NCBI GenBank assembly: GCA_002734085.1
Contig: NVXV01000017.1
Location: 16,147 to 80,146, forward strand
DNA: 64,000 nucleotides
Direction: 5' to 3'
From: Fluviicola sp.
GTDB lineage: Bacteria; Bacteroidota; Bacteroidia; Flavobacteriales_D; Crocinitomicaceae
The number at the start of each line of letters is the position of its first letter. The stretch's first letter is position 1. A model generated the notes under the pieces. It saw nothing but the letters and a program-made list of their open reading frames with translations, was not told where the DNA came from and made no database searches. Positions 62,970-64,000 of this stretch are shown here, piece after piece. Position numbers and translations under genes: made by a program.

Positions 62970-64000
62970 CTATTTTTTTATAATTTTCCTTTCAAAACTC
63001 CCGTTTTTTGTATTTACTCTAACTAAGTAAAGACCATTATTTAGACCTTCCAAATGTAGCGTTGATTTATTTGTTTCGTACACCAACGCTCCTTGTAAAT
63101 TGAAGATTTTAACCTCAATAATTGATGAAGCTGATTCAATTTGAATTAAACCATTTGTAGGATTTGGGTAAACAACAATACTTCCTTTTGTCTCCTCATT
63201 GATACTAACGTCTGAAATTATTTGACAAGTAGAGGTGTCTGTGCAGTTGTTGACAGTTAATTCAACTGCATAACTACCGTTAGCAGTTGCTGTGAACTCC
63301 TGATTTGTTTCTCCTGGGATTGCGGCATAATTATTATCACAATCTAGCCATTGATAGCTTGCTCCAGTTTCATTTGCAGTGAGTGTTAATGAAGTGTTTG
63401 ATACAGAAATATCCACGGTATTTATGGTTAAATCTAATGTTACTATACTATCGCACCCTTCTGCGTTAGTGAGTGTAAATGTAGCCGAGTTGTTGGATGC
63501 AGTATATGTATTTCCATCAATCCAAGTGTATGAATCACAAGCGGTCTGCACATCTGTACCTGTTGAAGAGTTCAATATCGTAAGATCAAGCGTTACCAAA
63601 GAATCACAACCTACTGTATTCGTTAAGGTGGAAGTAGCCGAGTTGTTGGATGCAGTATACGTATTTCCATCTATCCATGTGTATGAATCACAAGCCGTTT
63701 GAACATCTGTACCTGTTGAAGAGCTCAATATCGTAAGATCCAATGTTACTACAGAATCGCATCCTGCTGCATTCGTTAAGGTAAATGTAGAGGTGTTATT
63801 GGATGTAGTGTACGTATTTCCATCAATCCACGTGTATGAATCACAAGCGGTTTGAATATCAGTTCCTGTTGTAGAGTTATTCATCGTAAGATCCAATGTT
63901 ACTACAGAATCACATCCTGCTACATTCGTTAAGGTAAATGTAGCCGAGTTGTTGGAAGCAGTATACGTATTCCCATCAATCCACGTGTATGAATCACAAG
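62970..64000 (-). CDS. Repetitive T9SS-exported surface protein, C-terminal part (5' end beyond window)
   Basis: The frame is open to the right edge, so an N-terminal part is missing; an internal Met at 63896 is not the start. At least four copies of a 51-residue unit (153 bp) with CDSYTWIDGNTYTASNN and GCDSVVTLDLTI are visible. A SYQWLDCDNNYAAIPGETN linker with Ig-like strands follows, and the C-terminus is a T9SS type A sorting domain (VVYPNPTNGLIQIE, GLYLVRV, KIIKK). It is a large secreted or surface protein, adhesion-like in style, with two Cys per repeat. Confidence 0.88.
   Translation of the reverse strand, partial: CDSYTWIDGNTYTASNNSATFTLTNVAGCDSVVTLDLTMNNSTTGTDIQTACDSYTWIDGNTYTTSNNTSTFTLTNAAGCDSVVTLDLTILSSSTGTDVQTACDSYTWIDGNTYTASNNSATSTLTNTVGCDSLVTLDLTILNSSTGTDVQTACDSYTWIDGNTYTASNNSATFTLTNAEGCDSIVTLDLTINTVDISVSNTSLTLTANETGASYQWLDCDNNYAAIPGETNQEFTATANGSYAVELTVNNCTDTSTCQIISDVSINEETKGSIVVYPNPTNGLIQIESASSIIEVKIFNLQGALVYETNKSTLHLEGLNNGLYLVRVNTKNGSFERKIIKK
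63415..64000 (-). repeat. Tandem 153-bp (51-aa) repeats in the T9SS protein
   Basis: The sequence tgaatcacaa recurs at 63531, 63684, 63837 and 63990, each exactly 153 bases apart. Four copies are at least partly in the window, and the array runs past the right edge. Differences between copies are mostly single-base. Confidence 0.9.

Noticed and set aside
63379..63702. Plus-strand ORF inside the tandem repeats
   Set aside because: It is a shadow frame of the repetitive T9SS protein. Its sequence repeats with the same period.
1..64000. tRNA or rRNA genes
   Set aside because: No cloverleaf with a GGTTCGAATCC-type arm or rRNA core sequence was noticed. A covariance-model scan could not be run here.

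Overview
The window reads as the chromosome of a member of the Bacteroidota, most likely order Flavobacteriales. It is AT-rich. Two proteins end in type IX secretion (T9SS) type A sorting domains. Several genes have the Bacteroidota promoter element TAnnTTTG upstream and few have a Shine-Dalgarno sequence. The left third is a flexirubin-type (aryl polyene plus dialkylresorcinol) pigment locus. No rRNA, tRNA, complete insertion sequence or CRISPR array was found.

Layout. 1-3567 (+): the end of a CrtI-like FAD oxidoreductase, a C45-type acyltransferase lipoprotein and a PaaK-like acid ligase. 3654-17524 (-): the rest of the pigment locus, namely a lipoprotein, LolA-like carrier, NodB deacetylase, chain-length-factor-like and active ketosynthases, ACP, thioesterase, ABC exporter, BtrH-like protein, two hotdog dehydratase-like proteins, DarB, DarA and a phosphopantetheinyl transferase. 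An Nramp-like transporter and a lipoprotein follow. 19873-26293 (-): a complete trp operon in the order trpE-G-D-C-F-B-A, preceded by a Trp-rich leader peptide and an attenuator hairpin. Then come yidD, mutS, a TrmH-family methyltransferase, several small envelope proteins and a GIY-YIG protein.

33830-39569 holds a phenylacetyl-CoA epoxidase locus: paaABCD on the minus strand, divergent from two tandem paaE-like reductases and an SDR. 40162-52465 is mostly housekeeping: a TPR lipoprotein, folK, sppA, GtrA with a GT39-like transferase, a PspC protein with its PadR repressor, menB, a SUFU-domain protein, mscL and an SDR. 52987-55747 is a TonB receptor plus thioredoxin pair lying between direct copies of a dispersed repeat. 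56226-62855 is an SF1 helicase gene whose last 348 bp occur again 3.3 kb downstream, bracketing a Crp-type regulator and an esterase/S41-peptidase fusion. The right edge is the C-terminal part of a large repetitive T9SS-exported protein.

How the genes work together. In the pigment locus, the ligase would activate the aromatic starter, and the ACP, ketosynthases and dehydratases would extend it. DarA/DarB would make the resorcinol, and an acyltransferase (C45 or BtrH type) could join the halves. The ABC exporter and LolA-like proteins fit envelope delivery. Three families of short palindromic repeats occupy most gaps longer than 300 bp. The observations most worth following up are the nearly leaderless trp attenuator, the helicase 3'-end duplication, the repeat-flanked receptor/thioredoxin unit with its palindromic operator, and the PadR-type operator.
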